Assembly: GCA_973895155.1 (NCBI GenBank)
Contig: OZ316897.1
Coordinates: 682,001 to 746,000, forward strand
Source of the DNA: Marsupella aquatica
Taxonomy: Eukaryota; Marchantiophyta
Length of the DNA stretch: 64,000 nucleotides
Direction of reading: 5' to 3'
Shown here in pieces: positions 47,635-59,279 of the stretch; position 1 is the stretch's first letter; each line of letters begins with the position of its first letter. A program made the translations under genes and the position numbers. The notes below the pieces were generated by a model. That model did no database searches and had not been told where the DNA came from. It saw only the letters and a list, made by a program, of their open reading frames with translations.

Positions 47635-47880
47635 CAGTTGATTCCTTTTTATAGCGTCTTCTGCAGAGAAGTTCCTTACCTCCAATCTAGATTGCTTTAG
47701 TGTAGCCCCCTTACTTTCATTTTGTGCAGCATGACATAGGGTACGAGAGGTGTGACATTGGGTTCGTTTTTGTAGCATCTTCTGTAGAGAGAGGACTTCC
47801 TTATCTCCAATCCAGATTGCTCCCACTTACTTTCATTTTGTGCAGCATGACATAGGGTACAAGAGGGTGGCATTGGGTAC
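47635..47880 (+). repeat. 117-bp direct repeat, two copies
   Basis: CATTTTGTGCAGCATGACAT occurs in both copies, offset 117 bp (ATGACATAGG at 47731 and 47848), with matching upstream blocks. A set of short GGCGACAAGAAGTCGCCC-like repeats follows at about 47930-48075. Confidence 0.8.
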
Positions 47881-48960
47881 GAGAGGGGTACCTATTAGTG
47901 ACAGTGGTGAAAAGTCTAATGGTGACTAGCAATCGCCCTATAGGTCAAGGACGTATAGCGACAAGTAGTCGCCCTAGTGGTCGACACCCAATTGCGACAG
48001 GAAGTCACCTTGCAAGTCGACCCCCAATGGCGACAAGAAGTTGCCCTGCACCAATGGCGATAAGAAGTCGTGCACACAGTGCTGGTCATCCAGCGCAAAC
48101 TTCAAACCTCATGCAGGCAGCTAAGGACGTCAAAGATAGTGAGCACTTCTCACTAATGTTATTTTGAACATTGCAGTTGTTTGCTTATAATGTTGGGATT
48201 CTGATTCATGCTCTATTTTTATAGAGGAGACGCAGACGATATGGAAGTCCTTTACTAGGACACAAATACAGAATGTACTGGAGATGGCACCATCCAAACA
48301 TAAATTGGTGAAATCGGTGGGTCTCGTGAATACCCTGGAGCTTGATTGGCCACCAGCAGCAATTCCAGCTGTGAAGGATTTTGCCATGGGGTACAGGCAT
48401 TTAGTCTCCCCACGGGAAATTTTGCGGAATTACCGACTGAGTGGGTTGACGGTCAAATTGATTCAATCTTTACAAAATGGGCTGCGGGAAACCCATACAC
48501 CATTGCACATTTAAGCTCACCCTTCATCGATTGGTGTGGGATTATCAGGGTGTTGAATTCCTTGCTTTTATGCAAGCACAAACCCAATCAGGTGAACGCA
48601 AGGCAGATGTGGGTGTATTGGGCGTACTGGTGGAATGAAATTGCGGAGTGTGATCGATTTGAAGGTGCTGCGACTCCAATTGTGAAGCCGGATTGGGCGG
48701 AATTGATTTTTGAGGAATTAGGAGCAGAATTTCTCAATTTACAGAGGCACCTATTGAGGAAAGGTAAGGTGGATAAATGGCAACCGGTGTATTGTGGAAC
48801 TGCAATTACCAAACTGCTTCTACATCATGGGTATTCCTTGGACCAGCTGATGCACGATTGGAACGGTGGTGAAGTGGAAATGTCAGAGGGCAGGGACAAT
48901 GAAGAGCAGCACGTGCATGGTGAGGAACAGAAATGTTTCAACGGCGCACAGAGTGTACCC

Positions 48961-49215
48961 GATGATGAGCAGCATGCTACGCAGGAATGTGCCAATGGTG
49001 CGTAGAGAGCACCCGATGGTGAGTAGCATGCTGTGCAGGAATGTGACGATCATGCGTAAAGATCACCTGATGGTGAGCAGCATGCTATGCAGGAATGTGA
49101 CGATGGTGCGCATAGATCACCCATTGGTGAGTAGAAATCACCCGATGGTGAGCAACATGCTGCGTATGAATGTGACAATGATGCGCATAGATCACCCGTT
49201 GGGGAGCAAAAATCT
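48961..49215 (+). repeat. 54-bp tandem repeats in the SNF2 gene
   Basis: Starts at 48961, 49015, 49069 and 49123, then after a 21-bp step at 49144 and 49198. Each 54-bp unit encodes 18 residues of the form GEQHAMQECDDGAHRSPD. Several units have TAG where others have CAG. Confidence 0.85.
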
Positions 49216-50577
49216 TCAAGAGGTCAGGAAGAATTGACTGATGGTGACCGGACAACCCCTCCTGCGGCAGAGTGCTTGCAAATTTTGGGAGAGCACATTC
49301 ACGACCTGGAAGTTGATATTGCAAAGAAACGCGAGACCATAGGTGAACTAGTGGAGAGTTATGAATGTCTAAAACATGTTCTGGTACATCATGTGTGTGG
49401 TCATAAGCTATACAAGGCAAAACACAAGAAGATTGCATTTGAATTGATAAATGAAAATGAGTTTCTAAGGAACCGTTGTGAGCAATTGGAAGAGGAGGTA
49501 AAATTACTCAGAAAACAAGAAGCTATCAGTGACACATTTCTTGGACAAGATGCAAACGTTGTTGCTGAGGAATGTGAGGTTCTGCTAGCACTTTGAGGCA
49601 CGGCACCTGCAGATACGCAACCCGGATCTGAGTAGGTGCAACATTGCGTGATTTCAGAGCCCACCTTTATTTCAGAGGGAGAGGCACAAAATGCAACAAC
49701 AACATCCAAAGTTGAGGTACAAGATTCAGGGGAACCATCAGAAGTTGAGGAACCAGCTGCAGAGGGAGAGGCACCAATGGTGGGACCAGCATCGCTAGTA
49801 GAGGTCCCAACTGCAGAGGGAGAGGCGGAAATGGTTGGACCAGCATCACAAGTAGAGGTCCCACCATCAGAGGAGGATGCACCATCAGATGTGCCAGGTT
49901 CACCAACAATTTTTGTTCTTTTCAACACACCAAATAAGAGACAGCGATGGAGAGCTGGGCCGAGTCACACTCCGTCACCACCCAAGAAGAGAATATGTGT
50001 TGACCAGAGTACCCCATCACCACCCAAGGAGAAAGATGTCAAATCCCAGACTCCATCGTACAAGTATTTGAATGCCTGTTTAGATGAGGAGGATGCGGGT
50101 GAGGATGAGGACGAGGACGAGGACTAACCCGAGGAGGAGCGCTCTGCATCAGGGTCCGAAGGAGATAATGATGACCGATTGCTATTGATGGATCAAGACT
50201 GGCAAGAGGAGGCAATTCAGTGTGGAAAGGTAAGTGCTTCTAATCCAGACCTCTATTTCAAGTTTGAGTTCAAGGATTTTAGGAACTGTTCCTTGATATG
50301 ACCAAAGAGCGGAAACTTCAGACCATTCTTGTACAATTTCGCAGGAGGATATTGAAGGAAGTAATTTGACAGCAATGATGAGCCCCCCATCTGGTACAAT
50401 GTCAGTAACTTTGTATCCCCACTAGCAGATTGGTCTTGCTTGGATGGTGGATAGGGAGTCAGGGAAGAGCTCTCCAGTTGGAGGAATCTTGGCAGATGAC
50501 CAGGTAATTATTAAATCCATTTTGTTTGGATTGGAAACTCTACATGCACCCTCTGTCCGTCGCTTTCAATGTTTACA

Positions 50578-50670
50578 AGTGGGGTATTGGTAGTGGGGTA
50601 TTGGGGTATTGGGGTATCAGTAGTGGGGTATTGGGGTATCGTTAGTGGGGTATTGGGGTATGTGCGTGGT
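50578..50670 (+). repeat. GGGGTATTG repeats in SNF2 intron; possible G-quadruplex
   Basis: At least eight GGGG runs in 90 bp, in phrases such as GGGGTATTGGGGTATTGGGG, sense strand, within the intron that splits motif I. Four GGGG tracts with loops of four bases or a little more fit a G-quadruplex in DNA or in the nascent transcript. Confidence 0.85.
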
Positions 50671-51314
50671 CTTTTCGTTCCTTGTAAGCACAGAGTATGC
50701 TGAGTGTTTGTTTTGTTCATTTTTTGCAGGGAATGGGGAAGACACTCCATGTGATTGCCCTCATGATGACCAACCGGCCTTGAAATTGCGGGCCAACTCT
50801 CGTTGTTTGCCCATCTAGTGTGATAATTCAATGGGCCAAGGAAATCAACGATATGACCACGAAGGCCGCCAATTTGAGTGTTCTTGTGTACCACGGCAGT
50901 AGCAGGAAGAAGGACCCAAAGTACATTGCAACATTTGGGGTTGTCGTAACAACTTATGCCATTTTGTCAGCCGAGTCGAGCGTGGTTCCCAAGAAGCTGA
51001 AGAAAGGGTCACTGGTGCCTTTGACAATTAAATGGGCACCAGGTGCTTTGGAGCGGACCCGGTGGTTCAGAGTGGTCCTGGACGAGTGTCATGTCATGAA
51101 GAATAGATCAAGCCAGTACTTTAAAGCAGCGTGTTGTCTCCTGGCGGAGAAAAGATGGTGCCTAAGTGGCACACCAATACAGAATGAACCTAAGGATCTC
51201 TTTCCTTATTTCAGGTTCCTGCAATACTGTCCTCTACGCGAGTGGGGGGATTTCAACAAAATGTTGAAGATGATGAATGGTAGCACGAGTAAATCATATC
51301 AATTCCTATCTCGA

Positions 51315-52219
51315 TGTGGTGTGTCCCATGGCTCCCTAAACCCAAGAAACCCCCCTGCACAAGCCGATTCCCGCAGGTTTTTGAGCTTGGCGAGGCCGGT
51401 TTCACGGCTTAGCGGCATGGGACGCTGCTAACCTCCTCTACTACTACTATTAACATTTTACACACATATACTGGACAGATCCTTCATCGGGTCATGAGAT
51501 ACGTAGCCGGCCTAATCTAGGCCTTCCCTTGTCGTCCCCATCCTTCTGGTTAGGTATATTTGGATTCCGCCGCCGGAATGATCCCCAATAGGCTTGGTTA
51601 AGCCGCTAAGACCTCTCTCAGCTCGACACATCCAACTCTCACTCCCTTGCTTACTTTCCTTCATCTATTAGTTGATGTGGGCACTCTTCACACAAGTTAA
51701 TGCGACACACACATAGCAAAATGACTCCTTCTGACTGAGTCATACCATGCACTTGCCATACAAACAGTACATCTCATACACAAGCTCTGCGAACTAAGCC
51801 GTGAGGCCAACTCTATTCAGCTCTTAGGCATGAGGAAACATGAATATACACAAGGGTCACTGTATGACTAACCGAGAGCTTCTCTCACTACTTGATCCCA
51901 GCCCGGCTGGTACAACTAAAAACTTGCTAAAGAAGAGGCCCTAAGCTCCCCGCTGCCCAGGTACTTATCCTGGTAGTGGATCCGCCTAATTCCTTGCAGC
52001 ATAAGCCTAATCTACCTAACTGAATCTACCTATGTACAGCGAGGCAGGAGTACAAGTGTTGCTCTTACCAGTGGAACCGCAATCCCACTAAGCTAAGTGT
52101 CAGGGCCGCCTCCTGGCCCTGATCCTAATCCTAAACTTAGAGATCTGCGCCCGCCCTGCCCACTCACGCCTCCTCCCTCCACCTCCGCCCTCCTTGAAAG
52201 GAGCGGCCCTCCACCACCG
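51315..52219 (-). repeat. 3' terminal region of copy 2 (possible LTR)
   Basis: Begins TGTGGTGTGTCCCATGG on the + strand and aligns to 20137-21052 in reverse. See that entry for shared motifs. The adjacent SNF2 sequence ends CTCGA (51310-51314). Confidence 0.55.
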
Positions 52220-55200
52220 TCATGGCAGCGGTGTCTGTTCCTCAGTGGACGCCCCCAATGCTTCCTCCTCAGCCACTGCCGTAGGTTCGTTCTCTGATAG
52301 ATTACCTGCCCTGGACTGAGTCAACTCTCCATCGGCCTGACTAGGTCCACCTTCGGCTTCAGCCTCGGCTTCGGCTTTGGCATCAGCCATGGCTTTGGCC
52401 TGAGCCTCGGCTTCATCATCCCCTTCTTCTAGGGTAGTTGGATCCTCTGTCGCGACCCTGTCTGGGGTCGGTGCTGGGTCTACCTCCTTGGGCACCACGG
52501 CCTGTGGAGCCGTATTACTCCTTGACCCTGAAGGTTTCCGTTTCTTCTTCTTTTCTGGTTCGGCAACTGGTCCCTTCCCCTTCCCACTTACTTCCAGCAT
52601 TGGTGCAAGTGGCGCGGCTTGTCCTTCGGCCAGTACCACTCCTGGTAACTTGGTTGCCCCAATTGGATTTGGGCCTGATGAAGCCAAGCACTTAAATACT
52701 GCGGCTTGTTTCTTCAGCCGCTCCGTTTGGTTGTTGGCTCGCCGTTGTAAGTTCTCCAGCTTCCACGTACTTTCCTCCAACTCTTCCTGTACTTCGTCCA
52801 GGTCCTTGCGTGCCTCCTCCAACTCTTTCTGGGCTTCCTCCAACTCCCTGTGGGCTTCCTTCAATTCCTTCTTGAAGGTAGCCCTCTCCTCCTGGGTTGC
52901 TCTTAGCTCTTTGTCGAGCTCCGTTACGACCTCAGACTCCATTTTATTCATCTTGGCATAAGTCTGGTCGAGCTGGTCGTCCTTCTCCCGTAGGTCGGCC
53001 TTGAAGCTGGCCGTCAGGGACACAAGCTCCTGCTGCAGCGCAATAATCCCTTGATAGGATTTCCCTAACTCGGCCTCCTTCTGCTCAAGGGCTCCGCGGA
53101 TATCCTTGAGCTCCCCCTCTTCAACGCCCTTTCCCTTCTTTGGGTCTCCGGCATGGCCCGGTTGTTGGCTGTTATGTGGGCTTCCTCTGCATCCCTCAGC
53201 TCTCGCTTCCACTTCTCCCGCTCCTTGATCGCATCGGCCAACTCACCTTGGGTTCGAGTCAGTTTATTCTCGATAATCCGGTTATCTGGTTGTGCGGTAT
53301 CCAACTGGCCCTGCATGATATTTAGCTCATGCCGCTTAATCCGCAGCTCATCTTGGGCTTTCCTGGCCGCCCTCAAGTCTTCGATTTCGGCTTCCCTTGC
53401 CCTAAGTCGACGGATGACCTCGTCCTTCTTGCTTCTTTCCAAAGCCACCGCTTCTTCTAATTGGCGCTTCTCCAACATCTCCCTCTGGAAAAAGGGTCCC
53501 TGCTCCAACTCCTCCCCAAAGATGCTGAGTGCCAGCTCTCCACACATCTCCCCGTACTCCATGGCTCTATTTTTAGCATAGGTGGAGGAAGTAGCAGTCA
53601 TCGGCATCATCCACCGCGGCCTTTGTTCCCAAGCCGTCTTGCGGATCTCTTCTATTGTGGCTGGAGGGTTGCTTTGTTTTTCTGCAAGCCGCCTGATGTT
53701 CTCTGGCCATTCTCCTCCTGGTAAATCCTTCTCCCTAGCCAGGGCTGCTTCCTCTTCCTCCCTGATTCGCTCCTGAAATTCCTGCGCCGTCTATTTTATG
53801 CCGTCAAAGCTCGGGGAAGCAACATCTGGTGGGGGAGACTCGGGGCTGCTCTGCTGGCTAGGGTCCCCTCGGACTACTCTTGGGAGTGTGGGGATGAACC
53901 GGCCACAGGTCCTTAATCCTGGAACATGATGATCCGACCCATAGCCGGAGTTGTCATTGCTGTAGTCCTCCACCGCCTCCTCCTCAGCTTGGACTACCGG
54001 CTTCTCCCGCTGTTCTCCTGGTTTTGTCGTGAACACGGCTTCATCTCTTGCCGGTCTTGGTTCCTCCTCCGGCTTCCGTGTTGATCTCTTGTTCTCCTTG
54101 CCGTGGTCGGGAGCTACGGCCTGCTTCTCTTCAGCTTCGGGACTAGAGGCTCCTACATACATCCGGACTCCCGGTTCGTGTTCCGGCCTCCTTCTCTCCT
54201 TGGCTCCAGTAAAGGGGTTTTCCCTTGTAAGCCGGCTTAGGCCTACCTCTGGAGCAGTGTCCTGTATTGTTGCCGTTGCCGTTGCCGTTGCTATTGCTGT
54301 TGCTGTTCTCTTTTCCTTTTCCAGCAATTTCAGCAGATTCTGCATGCCTGGTTGCTGCATCGGCAAGTCCTCCGTCCTTGGCGTAAACACCTGCTCAATT
54401 GTAGGACTGTCGGGCGGGTTGGGTTTCTCCGTTGCCGGCCTCTGTTCCGGAACCTCCTCTGGTGCCCTTGCCTGTAGGGGAAGTACCGGGGCAAAGGTCT
54501 TACTTCGGGCATACCGGCACAATAGCGGCATGTGATAGCCAAGCTGGGACACGCATCCCTTGCCGATCACCAGTTGTTCCTCCTTCAAGATCTTCTTTAG
54601 TTGAGTGAGGAGGTAACCGTTGTAGTCCCGGCTTGGGTCTGGTCTCTTTGCCAGATAGACCTGTGCTTTGCCGATCTCTGGTCTCGGCCAGTTGCAATGC
54701 ATGGTTACCCGCAAGAAATCGATCATCTCTCCTATATGCGGGTTGGTGCAAGTGTTACGGAAGAAGCCATTCTTTGTTGAAGGCCCTGGGAATGACCTGA
54801 ACTCCATGTCTGGCAAGGTCTTCCTGGTATCTACCTTGGTCTTATTGCCCATCGGCAAGCCAAACACTTTGGCAATCACCTGGGGAGTGAGATAGAAATC
54901 CTTCCCATACACCCTTGTGGAATTGGTCTCAGACTCCCATGATCCCACGAATTCTAGTAAGTCTGAATTCGGCACCTCCGGCTTCAGCCACGGTAACCTT
55001 ACGAAGGCTTCCAAGCCGGATCCGGCCATGAAGCCCTGATATTTCCGAGTCTGCATAGCCGTAAAGCATGCATCCTCCTCCCTTGCAAAGTGTAATTGGA
55101 CCTCCTCGGGGAGGATCGCCGCCCAGCCTTTCCAGGTGTCATCTCTCGTTGGAATGGCGTTGATGGGGTCGACCTCCTCCTCCTCGGCTTCGCTCTGCCT

Positions 55201-55908
55201 CCTGCTCTGCTGTTCGGCTGGCCTCTTTGGTGCCGCCGACCTCATTCTTTTTGCCGGGGTGACCTCTTCGTTGTTGTTTCCCTTTCTCTTCATCTCGGCT
55301 GCCGTGGATGTCTCTCCTAGCACGGTTGCCTTTGTCCACCCCTCCGTGCTACCCTTCAATTCCCAGTGTATGTCGTTGCAGCGTTTGATGGCTTCGCGGA
55401 TGCCGACGACTCTGTCTTCGCAAAACAGAAGGTTGTCGAGTTGATTGGTAGTAGGAGTCCACAAGAATTCGGCCTTGATGAGTTCTCCTCCTAAGAAGGC
55501 AGCTTTCTGCAGCTCCCACAATCGAGCGAGCTCCTGCCGTTCTCGAGCTGCTCTCTCCAATTCTTTGTCCTCGTAAGTCCCAATGTACTCAGTTGCCCAT
55601 TCGAACAGGCATCCCCAAAAATGTGCCGCTTGATTGACGTTGCTCATACCCTTCTTGAGTTGATAGTCGATATCTGCTCCCACCCTGAGTGCTTGCTTAA
55701 GCAGTTGACAGTAGTTGGCCTCACGTAGTCGTCTGCCCAGTTCGTGCCTGCAAATGAGCCACAACTCCTCGCGAGCGGTCCTTACCCCTCTCCTCCTCGG
55801 CGTTTCTCTCCTGTTGGTGACCCCTAGCCGCCGGCACTTAGCGTGCCCTAACCCTAATCATGTTCTCTCCCCTGGCTTCCTTACTTCCGGCCTCGGCTCG
55901 GGTTCCAT
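52220..55908 (-). pseudogene. Third ORF (ORF3) of Tat-like element, copy 2
   Basis: Homologue of 16501-20136 with the same layout: basic N-terminus from ATG 55908, HFWGCLFEWATEYI, the VFGLP-containing globular region, a Pro/Glu-rich linker with Arg/Glu repeats, a long coiled coil and a Lys-rich stretch before an acidic tail. Breaks: TGA at 55860-55858 (CGA in copy 1), TAG at 53793-53791 (CAG in copy 1) and a 2-base AG gain relative to copy 1 near 53119, which shifts the frame. No stop lies between 55857 and 53794, a 688-codon open stretch. The function is unknown. Confidence 0.7.
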
Positions 55909-56012
55909 AGTCACCCTTAATTGTTTATATTTTCCTTATTTCTGTAACTATACTAATGTGTTTCTAGGGTACACTTCTCTTTTCCACTTTAGACTAGCCC
56001 AGTGATTCCTGG

Positions 56013-57278
56013 CTAGGCATCACATAGCTCCCCACTTAATTGTGAAGCGTCCTCACGAACAACTTCATCTTCGTCCATATAGTATTTCTTGAGGCGGTCA
56101 TAGTGAATACGAATTGGGTACACCTCTCCGGTAATGTTGGCCAATTGTACAGAGCCATTGGGGAACTTCTTTGATACCCTGAAAGGTCCTAGCCAGCGAG
56201 TGTAAAGCTTCCCTGGAAACTTACTATACCTACTGTCATAAAGTAATACAAGATCTCCTGTGTGAATACTAACTACTTTCAACTTTTTATCATACTGCTG
56301 CTTCATGATATTTTGTCTATATTCTACTCTCTCGGCTGAAATCATTCTTGCCTCCTCTAAAGCTTCTAATCTATATTCTCGCTCCTTCAAGCTTTCCTCC
56401 TCTGAGACTCTTTCCTCAATGGTAACTTGAAATGTCGGTATCTCAAGTTGCATGGGTACCAGAGCTTCTTGTCCAAAGGTTAAGAAAAAAGGTGTATGAC
56501 CGGTAGTGGATTTATAGGCTAAATTGTAAGCAAAAATGGCAGCAAACAATTTATCATCCCAATCGAGTTTGTTCTGAGCTACTGTCTTGTTCAATATCTT
56601 TCCTATAATCCCATTGGCTCGTTCTGTCAATCCATTTGCCTTTGGGTGGTAAGGAGTGGTAGGCCTATGTCTAACTAAATACTGCTCATTTAAACGACTA
56701 ATTATATCATTCAGAAAATGGGTTCCTCTATCACTAACTAATTCTAGGGGTGCTCCATACCTGGTGAAGATCTGCTCATACATAAATCAAGCTGTAGTAA
56801 TTGCATCATCCTTTGTTGTCGGCCTGGCCTCCACCCATTTAGTTGCATAATCCGTGGCCAGGATTATGTACTTTTTTCTCCGAGGATGGGTTAATGGTTT
56901 CAGCGGTCCAATGTAATCAATACCCCACTTCTCAAAGGGTGCCAGAGGTAGAATAGGGTGCAGTGGATGTCTTGTAGACGCCCTTGGTCCTCCTGCTCGC
57001 TGACAAGGATCACACTGTTTGATGAACTGATAGACATCCTTGTGCAAGGTGGGCCACCAGTAACCGGCATTTAATATTTTTTTAGACGTGGTTACTGGAG
57101 CAAAATGTCCTTCGGCCTCTTCTCCATGCATAGCCCGTAAGACTCGTTTTACCTCTCTCTTTTCTAAACACCTTTGGATAGTGCCGCTGATTCCATACCT
57201 ATGTAGCACACCCTTAATGTACTGATACTGTCTGACCTTCCGTAGAAAGACTGCGGCTTGTTCTTGGGTTAGCCCTGG
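56013..57278 (-). pseudogene. Ty3/gypsy integrase of copy 2
   Basis: Zinc finger with QCDPCQRAG, then core motifs KWGIDYIGP (Asp), LVSDRGTHF (Asp) and NGLTERANG (Glu), so all three catalytic residues remain. C-terminal part PGKLYTRWLGPF and RLKKYY. TAG at 57281-57279 separates it from RNase H, and TGA at 56786-56784 breaks the core (copy 1 has Arg there). Ends …SQLSGELCDA and TAG at 56013, only about 105 bp before the third ORF. Confidence 0.85.
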
Positions 57279-59279
57279 CTATAATCTGGATGTGCTGAGA
57301 AATTGCAAAATCTCCGGGTACCATGTATCGGCTATTTCCACAACGAATAGCTCCTCGTCGGGGAATCGATCATCGATGCAATCCGTGGCTAGTTCACCGG
57401 TGATCCTTGAAAAGAAGTCGGCATTGGCATGTAGCTTCCCCGACTTGATCTTTAGCTCGTAGTCAAACTCTTGTAATAGCAAAATCCATCTTGCTACCCT
57501 GCCTGTAAGGTCCGGCTTATTTACTAGGTACTTCAAACTTTCATGATCGGTATGAAAGATTACCTTGTACCCTAGCAAATAATGCCTAAACTTTTTACAT
57601 GAATAAATGACTCCTAATGCTTCTCTTTCTGTGGTGGAGTAGTTCCATTCGGTATCGGCAAGCTGACGGCTTGCAAAGTATATGGGATGGTCCCTCCCTT
57701 TCTCATCCAACTGACTTAGTACTGAGCCGATACAGAAGCCTAAGACATCTACAAAGACATGAAATTCCTTGTTCCAGTCTGGTGCTATCATGACTGGGGC
57801 TTCCACTAACTTTTGCTTTAATTCCACCACAGCTGTTACTCTTTCTGGTGTGGGTTCAAAGTCTGCGCCTACTTTGAGCATGTTGGTTAATGGTAAAGCT
57901 AGCTTGGCAAAATCTTTAATAAACCGTCGATAATACCCAATGCAGCCCAAGAAGGATCTCACATCCTTTATGTTCTTAGGTTGCATGATGTCAAGCCATA
58001 CTGCTAGCTTACCTTTGTCAATCTCAATGCCCTTCTTTGATACCTTGTGACCTAGTAGCACACCTTCTGTTACCCCAAAGAAACATTTATCTGGGTGTAA
58101 CTTGAGACCTACCTCTCTGCATCTCATGAAGGTCTTCCTTAGATATTTAGCATGTTTTGATGCCTTCCCAAATACTGCAAAGTCATCAATGAAGATTTCC
58201 ATGAACTTTCTCAAGTAATCATGGAAAATGTTCACCATCAATCGTTGAAACATAGCTGGTGTGTTACAGAGTCCAAACGACATACGATTGAAGACATAGA
58301 TCCCCCATTCCGTGATGAAGGCCATCTTGATTTGGTCCTCCTGCCTAATCCTGATTTGGTTATAACCAGAGTACCCATCCATGAATGAATATAGTTCATG
58401 ACTGGCTACCATGTCTAGTACCATATCAGTAAAGGGTAAAGGAAAATGGTCTTTTAACGTTGCTTCATTCAGCTTCCTGTAACCCTGACAAACCCGGATC
58501 TTGGGTTTACCATCGGGTCCAGCTTTCTTGGGAACTATCACAATTGGAGACAACCAATCTGAATGTAGGATTGGAGTGATGAATCCGGCTTCCACTAGTT
58601 TGTCGATTTCTGTTTTGACCATCAGGGAATACTTAGGATTCATCCTTCGAATTGGTTGTCGAAATGATTTGGCTCCTAACATGAGATCAATTCGGTGTTC
58701 CCCTAGTGTTGGGTCTACTCCCTTTAGATCTTGGTGACTCCATGCGAACACATCCTGAAATTCAATCAGTAAGTCACTGATCTCTTTCTCAGGCTCAGGT
58801 GCTAGGTCCTTCCCTAAGTTCAGTTCCCTTCCTTCTCCTAAGTCGAGCTTTCGATATTGCCGTGCTTGGATCATATTAATCTGCTTCTTCAAATTCGGGT
58901 CCAGCTCGGCTTCCAGCCTTTCCAGTCTCATACCTCCATAAACTGGAATCTCGGCTATACTGGCCGAGTCGGTTTCTTCCTTGGTGTCCACAGATTGTCC
59001 CCTTGCCGGTCTATCCGGTTTTGAACTGGTAGTCGGCTTCCCTTCCTGCCTTGGCTCTGGATTGTGTCTGTGCATCTCATCCACCTCTTCCTCCTGAGGG
59101 TCAGGCCGCTGTGCTCTCCCGGCTTCTAATAGGGCCTCGATTTGTTCTGCCCACGTAATCGGCTTGTATGCCGATCCCTTGGTATTTAATTCCTTGCCGA
59201 TGATAGACGGCGTTGTGGATCCTGCCGGCTCTGCCACAACGCCTGAGGAAAATCCACCCTCTCGGGTATTGCTCCCCAC
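57279..59279 (-). CDS. Ty3/gypsy reverse transcriptase and RNase H of copy 2
   Basis: 666 open codons. Reverse transcriptase motifs: LSPIVIVPKK, CQGYRKLN, the catalytic FIDDF (codons about 363-367) and a following HPDKCFFG. RNase H: FVDVLGFCIGSVLSQ (the usual DAS is DVL), FASRQL, STTEREAL and TDHESLKYL. The frame is -1 relative to the upstream gag-protease frame and overlaps it by 94 bp (59186-59279), which may be programmed frameshifting or a simple indel. The frame lacks any clear start Met of its own. Confidence 0.85.
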   Translation of the reverse strand: MGSNTREGGFSSGVVAEPAGSTTPSIIGKELNTKGSAYKPITWAEQIEALLEAGRAQRPDPQEEEVDEMHRHNPEPRQEGKPTTSSKPDRPARGQSVDTKEETDSASIAEIPVYGGMRLERLEAELDPNLKKQINMIQARQYRKLDLGEGRELNLGKDLAPEPEKEISDLLIEFQDVFAWSHQDLKGVDPTLGEHRIDLMLGAKSFRQPIRRMNPKYSLMVKTEIDKLVEAGFITPILHSDWLSPIVIVPKKAGPDGKPKIRVCQGYRKLNEATLKDHFPLPFTDMVLDMVASHELYSFMDGYSGYNQIRIRQEDQIKMAFITEWGIYVFNRMSFGLCNTPAMFQRLMVNIFHDYLRKFMEIFIDDFAVFGKASKHAKYLRKTFMRCREVGLKLHPDKCFFGVTEGVLLGHKVSKKGIEIDKGKLAVWLDIMQPKNIKDVRSFLGCIGYYRRFIKDFAKLALPLTNMLKVGADFEPTPERVTAVVELKQKLVEAPVMIAPDWNKEFHVFVDVLGFCIGSVLSQLDEKGRDHPIYFASRQLADTEWNYSTTEREALGVIYSCKKFRHYLLGYKVIFHTDHESLKYLVNKPDLTGRVARWILLLQEFDYELKIKSGKLHANADFFSRITGELATDCIDDRFPDEELFVVEIADTWYPEILQFLSTSRL

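Larger units (their letters stand above)
48231..51314 (+). pseudogene. SNF2 helicase (Rad5/Rad16-like), 5' part, split by a retroelement
   Basis: One long frame from about 48346 carries an unrecognised N-terminal region (LSSPFIDWCGIIRVLN…), an 18-residue repeat region, a coiled coil, a basic TPNKRQR stretch and acidic runs, up to a donor at 50230. Two further exons give LYPH*QIGLAWM, then GGILADDQ|GMGKT (motif I, split by the 50504-50729 intron), VVLDECHVMKN (motif II) and LSGTPIQNEPKDLF (motif III), ending at 51314. In-frame stops occur at 49003 and others in the repeats, 49594, 49633, 50125, 50423 and 50781. The gene continues at about 61413 after the retroelement. The region between SYQFL and the helicase C domain is absent on both sides. 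SNF2 enzymes remodel chromatin; as transposon cargo the role is unknown. Confidence 0.75.

Noticed and set aside
52438-55444. Plus-strand frames opposite the third ORF of copy 2
   Set aside because: They are antisense shadows of a strongly biased coding sequence. The - strand has the homologous, ordered domains.
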